A stretch of DNA of 64,000 nt from Hymenopus coronatus (taxonomy: Eukaryota; Arthropoda; Insecta; Mantodea; Hymenopodidae), in NCBI GenBank assembly GCA_030762935.1, contig CM060900.1, forward strand, positions 440,255,759-440,319,758, in the 5' to 3' direction. Position 1 is the first letter of the stretch; each line of letters opens with the position of its first letter. The notes beneath the pieces are model-generated. The model was not told where the DNA came from and made no database searches. It was given only the letters and a program-made list of their open reading frames with translations. Of the stretch, positions 25,245 through 36,880 are shown one piece after another. Both the position numbers and the translations under genes were made by a program.

Positions 25245-26110
25245 TGTTCTGCCATTTTTTTTTTTTTTAACTCTTCTAAAAAGTAGAAATTGTCAAGCTC
25301 TTCAAAATACTTTGACATTGTCTTTGACAATGACTTCATTCGATCTAAATTTTGTTCCCATGAGCCATTCCTTCAGGTATAGGAACAAGTAGAAATCATA
25401 AGATTGGGGGAATATGGAGATGTAGCAGCAATTCATAACCCAAGTCACTGCCAAACTGTATGAAAACTCCAAATGAATGTGCTGATGTGTTGTGGTGAAA
25501 TAGTACTTTCTTCTTTGCCAAATGTGATTGTCTCTCAGCTTCTTGTCAAATCAGCCCAATAACTCACTGTAGTATTGTCCAGTAATTTTGTCTTTTTCTA
25601 AGAAGTTTATGAATATGTCATCCTTCATATTCCAAAAAAATTGCCACAGCACTTTTCCAGCTGATAGTACCATTTTTCCCTTCTTGGAACAAATTCCCTG
25701 GAGGCAACCCATAGTTTTAGTTAATGAATCCAGATCTCGTGGATTGTGACAACTTGACTAAAGAAGTCCTTTGGATTTTGTGTAAATAGCTCCAAACATA
25801 ACTTCAAAGTTGAAAGTTGCAAGTTGCAACCGCTTGTTTACTGTGAGTAATCATGGCATCTATGGGGCCAAGAACTTTTTCATCTCCAACTTATCATCAA
25901 ATGCCAATCCCAACACACCTGCAGCCTCTGACACTTTGTGAACTTCCATTCAGTTATCAGCCACAATAATATTATGTACTTTTTCAAAGATTTGCACAGG
26001 AACCATATCTGTTGAATGTCACTTCTACTCTGCATCAAAACATTTAAAGTTGTTGAATCAATAGCTAATATTGTCATAGATGGCAAAGGACATCTCCCCC
26101 CCCTCTCTTG
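25245..26110 (-). pseudogene. Mariner-like transposase relic
   Basis: Minus strand shows a heavily mutated mariner: VTIHEIWIH for VTGDETWIH (first catalytic region), REFVPRREKWYYQLE, GNFFGI.RMTYS for the FFD.KGI block, ISPQHIST, and SPYSPNLMIS for PPYSPDLAPSD (last catalytic region, Asp lost). Numerous frameshifts. TIRs not confidently located. Confidence 0.65.
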
Positions 26111-26609
26111 CCGCAGACCCTAAACAGCATCCAATTTCACTTATATCTCAAGCACAAATTCTTATCCAAAAGTGAAACCTGAATAACAGCACGATATATC
26201 ACTTTTTCTATTTTAATGAAAAAACATTGAATGACTAACTGAAATGCCTTCAAAACCCTAACATAGATACTAACATAGGTTAGTTAGTATTTAGGATTTG
26301 CATACATTTCAATTAGTACCAAATTTGTTTTGGTGGCATGTAACAAATGACAGTACACAATGGTTAACTCCAATTTGCCTTAATAACACCACCATATGTT
26401 TTGAAACACGGGTACTTATGGAACTGCTCTCATACTAATTAATCTAAATGACTACTCTATTAAAGTTTTATTTTTGAATTCTAACCATTATATTGTAAAA
26501 CCTCAGTTAAATTTATATATGCATTGTACTTGAGATCATATATTGGGAGAATAATTCTACTGGTGTTTTTTTTTTTTTTTTTTTTCTAATAGTGTAATTC
26601 ATTTGTACA

Positions 26610-26930
26610 GTTTGTTGTTCTTTCATGTTCTGATAGTTCTTTAAGTAAGATTTAATGACCACCTAAGTCAAATGCTCTACTGAGATTCAAAACTCTGCTT
26701 GCCATCAGAATTGTCTAATCTTTTATAAATTTCACCTGTAATTGGATTAAAGCTGTGGCGCTATTATAGGCTACTTTTTCTAATATCTTATAGAATACTA
26801 ATACCAAATTAATTGACAAATAGTTCTTTGCTACATTTTTATTCCTGTTCTTGAGTAAGGGCTGGCTTTATTTGCTGTTTTGAAAATTTCAGAGAAAAAA
26901 TATGTCCTTATTGCTAGAAGGTATAACAAT
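26610..26930 (-). pseudogene. LINE reverse transcriptase fragment
   Basis: Minus strand reads LSINLVLVFYKILEKVAYN, comparable with YRPISLLPVFSKILEKVIYN of jockey/CR1-type LINEs, then LNLSRAFDLGGH for LDLSKAFDTVDH (motif A). Short and broken. A T-run of about 20 lies just upstream at about 26568-26586. It ends about 150 bp before the DEGH exon. Confidence 0.6.
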
Positions 26931-27079
26931 AAGCAGAGAATGTTGAGTAATAATAATAGAACAGTCAGAGATTTTATACTTTTTAGTTATGTCTGCATAA
27001 AAGGATACTAGGATACGATTTTTAATTGTAGTTGGAGTTGTACTTGTTCTACAGCAGGATTTTTTCTTTCATTTTTCAG

Positions 27080-27297
27080 CTACCATCAGTCTTATTCCAT
27101 GGACTCAAAGTGAATAGAGATAAACTAATACCATTATTAACAAGGAAGCATAGGGTAGAAGACAAATATGTATGTCCAGTTGTATTAACATCTTATGAAA
27201 TAGCTGCAAAGGAGAAGTTTCTTAAAGAAATAAGTTGGAACTATTTGGTTGTTGATGAAGGACATCGTTTGAAAAACTACAACTGTATTCTTGGAAG
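27080..27297 (+). CDS. HELLS: HELLS-like exon (DEGH box)
   Basis: Exon of 72 codons plus two bases, acceptor CATTTTTCAG, donor GTAATA. It begins [16 protein letters not shown], matching the HELLS segment with YHG. It includes [14 protein letters not shown] and the Walker B motif [11 protein letters not shown], with DEGH as in HELLS and ISWI-like SNF2 proteins. The last two bases (AG) pair with the first base of the next exon to make Arg. It is intact although its intron neighbours are all mobile-element debris; a LINE fragment ends about 150 bp upstream. Confidence 0.95.
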
Positions 27298-27490
27298 GTA
27301 ATATTAAGGAGAGGATATGCTTGTTCTAAACCATTAGTATGAAATTGGTACTATAGATGCATAGCTTCTGTAACTGGTGAATAAGGATGGAATGATATAT
27401 ATACACAAAGGTGTATTGCTTGGTCATGTTATTCATTACAGAGTAAATTAGGGTCTCTTCATATTGTGATAAAAATGGCCAATTTATTTG

Positions 27491-27764
27491 CCACATAACC
27501 TGAAATAACTAACCATTACCTCATGCAGTTCTACAACATTAAATTAATCTAAAAATCTGGATGTTTCAAAGTATGTTTATTCAACAAATACAAAGTTCTG
27601 CTACAGAATTGCTGGTGGTGGTTAGCCACATACCCTAAATAATAATTAAAGCATAACCTCACATATTTGTGCAATATTAAATTAACCTTAAAATATGAAT
27701 GTTTCATTACATGTTTATTTAGCAAGTAATACAAAATTCTATCATAGAGTTACAGGTGGCTGTG
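27491..27764. repeat. Tandem duplication, 2 x ~135 bp
   Basis: Units start at 27491 and 27626. Both begin CCACATA(A/C)CCT and contain ATTAAATTAA(T/C)CT, ATG.TTCA, ATGTTTATT and AGTTCTGCTACAGAATTGC-like ends. Diverged, so not recent. No coding role. Confidence 0.7.
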
Positions 27765-27925
27765 TTTGACAAATGGTATGCTTTCACAATCTCCAACCTA
27801 ATTGTAATCAAGTCAATTTCTTCCTTCCTAGAGTTGGTATGATTTAGTGGGATTATGTGACACCAGGATGCAACATTATCATCTATTGTTTTACCTTCAT
27901 TGAGTTAGGTGGTTGCCCAAAACTA

Positions 27926-28135
27926 TTTTTTTTTTTTACCCTACTTCTTTTTTAGTTATCTAATTTGTTTACTTTGATTACAGAATTTCTGTTTTACTTT
28001 TTACACACACATACACAAACATATAACACCCATGCCCAAGGCGGGACTCGAACCCACGATCCCCTGTGCTGCGAAACACCAAAGCGAGACGCTTTGGCGA
28101 GCGTGGCCATGGGGACCGGCAAACTTCGGGTTTGG
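27926..28135 (-). mobile_element. tRNA-derived SINE
   Basis: Minus strand carries ATGGCCACGCTCGCCAAAGC (box A-like), GCGTCTCGCTTTGGTGTTTC and GATCGTGGGTTCGAGTCCC (box B, well kept). The head is not a foldable mature tRNA. A T-run on the plus strand at about 27926-27938 would be its poly-A tail, fitting a retroposed SINE. Confidence 0.7.
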
Positions 28136-28561
28136 CATTACTTCAGTGATCCATTCATTATTCTTGGTATTTGTGCAAGAAAGGATTAATTCCTCTTTCA
28201 ATTAAAAAGTTACTGAATGGGGAATATCACAGCTTTCTAAGCAAGAGGAATGGAACCTGAGTGAGGAGTTCTCATGATGCCAATTTCAAATTAGTTCACA
28301 TGCCTGATGTATAGACCATACCAGTATGATGTACTAACATAATTCAAAACAACTTTAGTGAAAAAAACAGAATAAGTCATGGAATTTTTGTTGTCAGCCT
28401 TGCCAAAACTATTAGAAAGAAGCAATTTGTTCTTTATTGGTATAAAGAATATTCCTTGGCAATTATTAGTATTAATCTGATTTTTGTTTTCCCTTTCTGT
28501 TCTTTTCCTTTTTTTTCTCTCCAGTTATTGAGTTTTAAATATTGTTGCAAACATATTTGGC

Positions 28562-28612
28562 TTAATTCAAAATCTTCTCGGTGGCTAGAAGCCCGAGAAG
28601 ATTTTGAATTAA
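28562..28612. repeat. Near-perfect palindrome (hairpin)
   Basis: Arms TTAATTCAAAATCTTCTCG and CGAGAAGATTTTGAATTAA are exact complements over 19 bp. The centre GTGGCTAGAAGCC adds a GGCT/AGCC inner stem. This is too long for chance. It could be the centre of a small foldback element or an RNA hairpin. Confidence 0.85.
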
Positions 28613-28739
28613 CACGTCGCCAGGAAAGCTTTAGTTCTTATTTTATATTTGGCTTAATGTAACATATTTTATGACTAAACTTCTTATATTATTTACTATG
28701 ATCAATTTATATATGATCAAATCATACTAATAATTACAT

Positions 28740-29400
28740 CAAAATAAGAATTTTAACCCAAACCTTCTTGGAGATCTTGTTAGAAGAACCATTAAAAGAT
28801 ACAATCAGAATCAAAATTGGGTATCTATAAAATTGCGTTGATACATTACCTTCAGAATCAAAAATGAATATCTGTAAAATTACCTACCGAGATTTTAAAA
28901 ATTGTATATAGGAATGACAAGTAGGAATTTTAAGATCAGACTTTCAAAGCTTTAGAGAAATATCAAATACAAACCTAGCAGAAAAATCAGAAGTTACAGC
29001 TCATTATTGGAATGAAAATTATTATATAGGAGAAAACATACTATTAATGAAACCTTTGATGACAAAATCAGAGCTTACCATGTGGGAGAAGTAATATATC
29101 TTAAAAAACAAACTCAACATTTTGAACTTAAGAGTTACTGCCAGTTAGAAACATCATTAAGTTATGCAAACCAGGTACCAGAATTCAGTACGTTATTGGT
29201 AGGAGTGGCCATGATTAGGAGAAAGTAGCCAGTCATAACCAAGGCAGAGAATGGAGATATAATGTTTCAGAAAACTTTCCCAAGGTTTACACCAAGTAAG
29301 TGGAGTTTTTAGTGTTTTAAAAAGAGGCTCTGAATATAATTAAAAAATAACCTCATTTTTACGGTGCTTTTAATTTGTATAATAAATGGTCTTGTGAACC
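28740..29400 (+). mobile_element. Penelope-like array, copy 0 (3' tail)
   Basis: GIY-YIG region remnant: LYIGMTSRNFKIRLSKL after a TFRIKNEYL-type stretch, then KIRSYSSLLE, a shared YRRKHTINETFDDKI segment and the noncoding tail ending in GAGGCTCTGAATA. The same tail ends the copy at 36080-36880. It is the first of three head-to-tail copies. Confidence 0.75.
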
Positions 29401-29429
29401 AAAAAAGCAAAATGCCGACTCTGGTTACA

Positions 29430-31600
29430 GAAAAGGATGGTGAAAAGGCAACCAACAGTTGTAATCAGTTTAAGCACTCTGATATTGGCCCAGAAAACAG
29501 TAAAACATAACAATAATGTTTACCAAAAGTCGGCAAATAAATCTGTTATGAAACTAGAAATTAGAAAGCATACAGTAAACTTAAACCTATGGAAGTTAGA
29601 ACTATGCAATCTCCATTGTATGTTTACAAAACAAATAGGTCCACAAGTATAATTAAACCTTGAAAACCATTTGCGTAGAAGACTAAGTAGTTCCACAAAT
29701 ATGGTTTAACCTTGAAAACCATTTGTACAGAACACTAAGTAATTTGATGAAATGGAAAAATGAAAAATTGCATAAAAAACTCAATTACAAGGCAAGAACA
29801 TCAAACTCCATTATGAAATTTAGGAAACAACACACAAAGCACAAATGGTAATAAATTTATCCACTAAAACAATATTGAAACAGCAAATGAACAGAGGGGA
29901 CTTACAAAGTGCTTCAATTTTAAATGTAATAATAGACTATATTGCCAACACAAAAATGGCAGCAAGTAAATTATTGGAAGATGAAAAAATTATAATCCAA
30001 AATAAATGCGGGGAAATACATCAATCTATTAATATAAAAAAAAAAATACAATTTTATACTTATAAAGCAGAAATAAAATTACTAAAAGAAAAATTATTAT
30101 ATTTCTAAAAGCCAGGCAATGTTATAATGATTATGAATAAAGAACTTAATTGTAAAGTAGACCAATTACTTGCAAGTGAAGATAATTTTGAAATTTCATG
30201 CCCTATCACCATTAATTAACATGAAGGAGGTTAATAAAGTTCTTGAAGAGTATAATAAGCTGCTTGAATTAGACACACCTTAAAACCTTGCAATCCTATC
30301 GTACCAAGATGTACTTCCTTCCAACGGTACATAAAAAGGATGATGGCATGAGACCTATTATCAACCAAATTAATGTGCCAATCTATTACATAGCTAAATG
30401 GGTTACAAAGAAATTCAATTTGCTTAAGGGAGTTGAAATGCCCTATCTTGCCAATGTTAAAATTTGACCCATTATCTCAGCTAAATATTTAAGATGAGCT
30501 AAATTTGTCAATGTTTCTTCAACAATACCTTTATCGTGATTGAGAAATAGTATACTTCTGTTCATTAGAAGGAAAGATATGTTTATTTTTTAAATAAAGT
30601 GCTTAAAAATTTATTGAAATTGATTATTTTTAAATCTTAAAAAAAATAAATAATCCATACACACAAAAACTTTTTCGTTAAAATAAAGCCTATTTAAGTG
30701 CAAATGTGTGGCAAAAATTTCAGCCCTTGGTGTCAATTAGTTTTTTGAGATAATGGGGCATTTGTACAGAAAATTTTACTCATTCAGAAATTGCTTTCAA
30801 ACATAAAATTTAAAAAAAAAAAATGTAACCTAACTTTCCAAACACAACTTCGCAGTACTTCGAAACTCTGGCATGAAGAAATATGAGTGGATCCCAGTGC
30901 TGCAAATAGCTAAAGTAGCACTTTCTGATCAAAATAAGAAAAATATGTATTCTCTAACATTAATTATTACAAAGTTATTGATGTTCTAACAAGTTAGTGT
31001 ACCAAAATGTTCTAAAAAGAACTATATTTTTCAACAATATTTTAAACTATTTGCAATTAGTGTACATCTATGAAAGTTATACCAAAAAAGAGCAGGAGAT
31101 TCTAAATTTTTATGCACAATGAAAACATGAAAATGGAAAAAAAAAAAAAATGAAAATCCCATTCTGATTCCCCTTAAGAAATATGAAACCCTAAGTGTTA
31201 ACAATTCTTTAGACCTAATAGACAACGTTAAACAGTTTTACATAAAAATGATATGGTGTCTTTTGTTGTGATACCCTTTTTTACAAGTATACCGATAAAG
31301 AAGAAACCAATCTTATTGAAAAAAAAAAGTGGTTAAATGCTTTAAAGATAGATTTATAAAATATTGTTCAACTATTGTTGATATATATTCAACAGAACGT
31401 TTTATGTTTAATAATAAACTTTATAAATAAACCAAAGTATTGGCTATCAGAAGTCCATTATCACCACTGCTGGCAGACTTTCATATGATCAGTATAGACG
31501 TGTACATGGCTAAGTTATAATATTCTTTCACATCAACTGGCAGCTTTCTGAAGTCTAATCCATAGACTGAACAGTGTACTAATACAACCACAAGAATATA
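29430..31600 (+). mobile_element. Penelope-like array, copy 1 (5' and RT part)
   Basis: Starts with a Lys-rich N-terminal region. The frame at 29845-30108 (SKLLEDEKIIIQNKCGEI) has a parallel in copy 2. Further on come CNPIVPR.TSFQRYIKR and PIIN.INVP, the decayed PKvHK fingers block. A region at about 31210-31310 corresponds to the motif A block of copy 2 (IHKNDMVSFDVKSLCTSIPI), and one near 31430-31500 to its motif B. Between about 30460 and 31200 no PLE counterpart was seen; another insertion is likely. All reading frames are broken. Confidence 0.7.
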
Positions 31601-31870
31601 CTGTTTTCTCCTAAGCATGGTAGCCCTCAAACTGAACTGCTCCCCTCTGCCACTGAGTAATAACCATTAGCAAACAAAATGACCTTTTACTAGGGGCAAG
31701 AGGAAACAAAATCTCTGTTTCCTGTAGACATGGCAGTTTCATGCAAGTACATGTCCAAATCAGTGAGTTGCTGCACTTGTTCAAGGATCAGCAAGTGGAA
31801 GACTTGAAACTCGAGGGTTGATTTCCAGCCACATACCTCATAATACCAAACTTTAAGGTCTTTGGCAGAG
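31600..31870. mobile_element. ~270-bp insertion in PLE copy 1, possible SINE
   Basis: This block interrupts sequence that is contiguous in PLE copy 2 (up to ACAAGAATATA). It ends with ACTCGAGGGTTGATTTCCAG, which is box B-like. Identity not certain. Confidence 0.35.
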
Positions 31871-31879
31871 GATTGGATC

Positions 31880-32480
31880 AATGTTCATAAAAAATACTTT
31901 CATGAATATTGCCACATGTTAATATAGCTAAACCAAATGGTTTTAAGGGAAGATCCACTGTCAAAATGTAAAATCTGAAAAGAAGCAAAAGCTCTTAACC
32001 TAGCTCACAGCTATCAGAAATAGGGAATATAGACTAGACATACAACAAATTTACATAACACCCATGGGCATTCCAAAATTTTTAAAAAAAAAATCTTTAA
32101 AAACTACCATATCAAGTTGGCTCCAATAAATACGCAGTTCTTAGACTTGATAAATGAACTGTTAAAAAATACAATACCCAATTCAGAATCAAAATTGGGT
32201 ATCTTCAAAATTGCACACTAAGATAGTGAACAATTTTGTATAGGAATGACAAGTAGGACTTTGAATATGTAGGAGAAATGACAAATTTAAACAATTAGAA
32301 AAATCAGAAGTTTCAACAAATTTTTGGAACAGAAATCATTATATAGGAGAAAACATGCAATGAAACCTTTGATGACAAAATCAGAGCTTGCCACATGGGA
32401 AAAGTTATATATCTTCAAAAACAAACTCAGCATTTTGAATTTTGACTTAATGCCAGTTAGCTTCATCATTAAGCTATGCA
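31880..32480 (+). mobile_element. Penelope-like array, copy 1 (3' tail)
   Basis: Contains NQNWVSSKLH-type endonuclease start, YIGMTSRTLN, EKSEVSTNFWNRNH-like and YRRKHAMKPLMTKSELATWE, parallel to copies 0 and 2. At about 32480 it passes straight into the head of copy 2 (NTGMTTSKLLEDEK), showing direct tandem fusion without host DNA between. Confidence 0.7.
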
Positions 32481-35079
32481 AATCAGCTATGCAAATAATT
32501 GCCAATACAGGAATGACAACAAGTAAACTATTGGAAGATGAAAAAATTACAATCCAAAGCAAATGCCAGGAAGTAATTCAGTCTATTAATAGAAAAGCAC
32601 CAAAACTGTATGCTTGCAAAAAGGATATAAAATCACTAAATGAAAAATCTATTATATTTTTAAAAGCAGATAAAGTAGTGCAATAGTGATTATGAATAAA
32701 GAAGATAATTGTAAAGTAGAGCAATAACTTGCAAGTAAAAATTATTTTGAAATTTCATACAGTGCACTGTTGGCCCACATGAAAGAGGTTAATAAAGTAC
32801 TTGAAGATTATAGTAACCTACTTGAATTAGACAGACTCACTTTAAAACCTTATAATCCTATGGCACCAAGGATGTACTGCCTTCCAAAAGTACATAAAAA
32901 GGACAATAGCATGAGAGTTATCAACCAAATTAATGCACCAACCTATTACATAACCAAATTACAAAGAAAAAAGTATTTGTATTACCAATTCTGTAGATCT
33001 TGTAGACAGTATTAAAAAGTTAAAAATACATAAAAATGATATGGTGTCTTTTGATGTAAAATCCCTTTGTACAAGCATACCAATAAATAAAGATACCAGC
33101 CTTATTGAAAAAGTGGTTAAATGCATTAAAGATAGATATAGAAAATATTGTACAGTTAACATCGCTATGCATTCAACAGAACTATTTTATATTTAATAAT
33201 AAATTTTATAAACAAACCAAAGGATTGGCTATGGGATATCCATTGTTACCACTGCTGGCTGGCTACTTATGGATGGGGCATTTCCGTGTACCTTCAAGCT
33301 GTAGTATCGATATATTGATTACATCTCTGCAATTGTTCCAGAAAAGCTTTTAGAAGATTCATTGAAGTTGCTTAACTTGCAGGATCAGTACATCAAATTC
33401 AAAATAGAAATAGAAAAGGGTAACCAGTTACCCATTCCTGGATTTAAGGCATATTGGGGACATGGAAAACTTTAAATTTGGGATCTGTATAAAACTAATA
33501 TTGAGATAATTATATAAAGAAGTATAGTTATAATCCTCCATTGCATCAACTTAGAAAACTGACACAGAGATAATTATACACTAATGGAAAAAAAAAACAT
33601 GCAACACCATCAAGGAGCGCTTAACTTTAATGAAAAGGTATGAACAAGATAACACATCATGAAAACATCATATTATAACAAGACCAGCACAATGCAATCA
33701 TACATGTCACAAGGGGGGCGTGTCCCAATAGTCGCATTAATATTTGGTATACCCTCCTCGGGCAGTGACACAGGCACGTATTTGTGCATACAGATGATCA
33801 TGGTGGCGAATGGCTTCCTGCGTTACACTGTCCCAAGCATCCTGCACCTGTTTTTGCAGTTCGACAATGGTTGTGGCCTGCCGTGGAGTCCCAGTCAGTT
33901 TCTTTCCCATCATGTCCTATACATGTGAAATGGGAGAGAGGTGAGGGGACCTTGCAGTTGTCGCACGCCATGAAGAGCAGCATTGTATGGGCACATGCGT
34001 TATCCTGTTGAAACAACGCATCGCCTCCCTGTTGAAGAAATGGCAGTACCTCAGAATTAATAACCTGCTGGATGTAGCTGGCACTAGTTTCACGTCCCTG
34101 CACAAGCACCAAAGGCGAGCGCGAGTTGTAACTGATGGCATCCCACACCATGATGCCAGGAGTTGGGCCTTTGTGTCCTGGGCGAAAGCAATCTGGATGA
34201 TTATACTCATCAGCTCTAAGTTGTATGCATACATGGCCATCACTTGCATACAAACAGAACCTACTCTCATCACTGATGACCAGAGAGAGCCATTCAATTG
34301 TCCAATCGGCCCTTTCTCGACACCATAGCAGACATGCATGGCAGTGTGCTGGTGTAAGAGGTATCTAGGCCAAAGGACACATGATTTGAGTCCTGCTGCA
34401 AGAAGACTGTTTCCAATAGTCTGTGCTGACACTCCAGGTGCTACATGTGCCCGGATCGCTCCCCTGGGTGCTGTTCAGACACCCACCAATGCTGGTACAA
34501 TCTGTCAATCCAGACGTGTGGTCTGTACAACATGGCCAGCCAGAACCTGGTCTATGGTTCTGAGAATGTTCCATAGACCATTGCTGAAAATACATCACAC
34601 CATCGATACATTGTGCCCAACATGTGCAGCGATTCGTTAATATCAAACCAACTTCACGCAGGCCAACAATTTGACCTTGTTCTAATGGCTGTGCGACAGA
34701 GGCATGTTCGTGTTGTCATGGCATGGCTATGTCCTAGAGTGTCTTTTGACACCACCATTCAACTCTTATAGTACCACAGTGACTGTCTGCAGTGGCGACA
34801 CAAAGTTCATAGATACATGCCTGTGCATTGCCATCTGTTGTCTGCTGACCACTACACATCAATCACTAAAATTATAACCCTGCATTATCCTCATATTATG
34901 TCCATTTTGCGATAAACATAGTCTTTAGTAATGTTGCATTTATTTTTTCCATGAGTGTATAAAGAAAAATAGTTATAATCCTCCATGACATCAACTGGCA
35001 GTTGTCAGATATCTAATCCATGGACCAAACAGTACAGCCACAAGAATATAACAAAGAATATTACTATATAAGCATTTGC
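32481..35079 (+). mobile_element. Penelope-like array, copy 2 (5' and RT part)
   Basis: Best copy of the array. Frame 32324-32686 includes SKLLEDEKITIQSKCQEVIQ and IIFLKADK (the DKGN block). Then LPKVHKKDNSMRVINQINAP (fingers), NDMVSFDVKSLCTSIPI (motif A, Asp present), FYKQTKGLAMGYPLLPLLAG (motif B) and YIDYISAIVPEKLL (motif C, YIDY instead of YVDD, second Asp lost). At 33579 it is cut by a Tc1 element and resumes at 34958, then is cut by a piggyBac-like element at 35082. Stops and shifts present. Dead. Confidence 0.85.
33579..34957 (-). mobile_element. Tc1-like transposon, inactive
   Basis: 1,379 bp with TIR tips CACTAATGG and CACTCATGG (then A-rich), flanked by TA on both sides. Minus strand: QWSMEHSQNHRPGSGWP (DNA-binding linker), ISDESRFCLYASDGHV (first Asp), PGIMVWDAISYNSRSPLVLV, LFQQDNACAHT (second Asp), LSPISHV.DMMGKKL where active relatives have LSPIEHVWD. 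So the third catalytic residue (Glu) is Ser and the next Trp codon is a stop. Also frameshifts in the N-terminal half. It interrupts PLE copy 2. Confidence 0.93.
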
Positions 35080-35081
35080 AA

Positions 35082-36074
35082 CCCTTTCAGTGCCAGCTGG
35101 ATAACAGAATTCTGTCTGAAAAGTGGAAAAGAATTTGAGAGCAGTATGCAGCGATTTAAATTATTGGTAAATAAAATGAGCACCAAATGACAAAATTTTT
35201 TTTTAAAAGCAAACTTGTTTGATTACAGTATGTATATGTATGAGAAGGTCTCTTCAATGTTCTTAAAAAATTAAAAACAAAACAAAATTTTGAAAATAAA
35301 ATAAAAAATCCCAAAATAATAATTTCACATATAAAGCCTTACTATACTACAGAAAGTTCAGGCTAATGAAATGAAAGTACAGCTTTACTGAAATAGTAAT
35401 TTGTTTTGGTGTGGCACTTTATTTTGTAAAAATACAAAGAATGAATTAATGTGATCTGCAACTGAAAAAAATTACCAAAAACATGCGCACACATCAGTGT
35501 AATACAACTAATAATGAAAATGGCATAAAGCAATAGGATACAGATGTAACATAGATTACTGCACAATTTAGTATTTGTGATGTTGCAGAGCTAAATGGCT
35601 AATTCACATGACTGCGTTGTCTGGTTACACCTCCATAAATCCATCCACTTATTAAAGTACACTGATTATTTGCATGCATATGAGGGCCATTGTTATCTTA
35701 TGCACTTTCATCGCTGAAGCTAGAATACGTATACCTATCCTCCTCTCTTACGTCAATATTATATGCTTTTATCAAGGTTTGTAAACTCAAAATCAATCTC
35801 TTTCTTTTAATACATTGCAAACTGCAGCCCTTATTTGCTCTTTGGTTTGTAAAAATTTTGCTAGACACTATTTTTCAATCAACATAAACACAGGCTAGAG
35901 AAATTAAATTTGGAGCTACTTTAGCGCTTTGGAGTGCAAAGCCAATGTTCTGAAATATTCCAGAAAACCTTTCTCTATGGCTATGACGTAGGAAGTACAC
36001 AGACTTTCTTGCTGGAAAGAGCTAAAACATATGAAAGTGGCATCACAATTAGATCATGATTGGCACTAAAAGGA
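35082..36074. mobile_element. piggyBac-like nonautonomous element
   Basis: Ends CCCTTTCAGTGCCAGCTGG and (right, reverse complement) TCCTTTTAGTGCCAATCATG. The right flank is TTAA; the left flank GCAA is a likely mutated TTAA. 993 bp, AT-rich, with no transposase. PLE sequence on both sides is contiguous if this block is removed. Confidence 0.65.
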
Positions 36075-36079
36075 TTAAG

Positions 36080-36880
36080 CTTTGTCCATGAGGCAACATT
36101 GCAGTAAAGGAAGCTTTAAAATAAAATTAAATACAGCTAAACTGAATGGTTTAAGGAAACATCCAGTGTAAAAATGATAAAATATGACAAGAACCAATAG
36201 CCGTTAACTCAGCTCACAATTTCATGAAAAATAGGTAACATAAGACTGCAAACAGAAAAAATTTTCATAATACCCATGGGCATTCCAAAAGTTCGAAAAA
36301 TATCTTTAAGAGTTACAATATAAAATTGGCACCAATAAATGGACACAGTTTGAAATTCTTTTTAAATAACCCTTAAAAAACACAATACCCAATTTAGAAT
36401 CAAAATTGGTATCTTTAAAATTGCATGTCAAATTGTGAAAATTTTTATAGAGGAATGACAAGTAAGAATTTGAAGATTAGACTTTCAGAGCATGAGAAAT
36501 ATCAATATAAACAAGTAGAAAAATCAGCAGTTGCAGCTCGTTTTTGAAATGAAAAGTATTGTCTAGGAGAGAACAATTAATGAAACCTTTGAGACAAAAC
36601 AAAAAACCAAATTCAAAGCTTTGAATTTCTTGTCACTGCTAGTTAGCAATAATTTTTGCAAACAAGCCATTAAAAACAGCACATTGATGGTAGGAATGGC
36701 CATAATTAGGATAGTAACCAGTTGCCAGCAAGGCAGAGGGAATGAGATGCAGTGTTTCCAAAAGCCTACCCAGGTTTTACACCATGTAAGTGGTGTTTTT
36801 AATTTTTTATAAAGAGGCTCATTGAATGTGAGTAATAAAATAACTTCACTTTTAACATTGCTTTTATTTTGTGTAATTTG
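36080..36880 (+). mobile_element. Penelope-like array, copy 2 (3' tail)
   Basis: Includes RGMTSKNLKIRLSEHEKYQ (GIY-YIG second half with Arg) and EKSAVAARF, and the same noncoding end as copy 0 (TAAGTGG.GTTTTTA.T, GAGGCTC). Broken by stops. Confidence 0.75.

Noticed and set aside
28030..28115. Functional tRNA gene on the minus strand
   Set aside because: Box B is canonical but the head does not fold as a tRNA and a poly-A-like tail follows.
34338..34640. 100-codon plus-strand frame
   Set aside because: Antisense shadow of the Tc1 transposase N-terminal half.
28740..36880. CRISPR-like or satellite array
   Set aside because: The repetition is of kilobase-scale PLE copies with RT and GIY-YIG motifs, not short spaced repeats.
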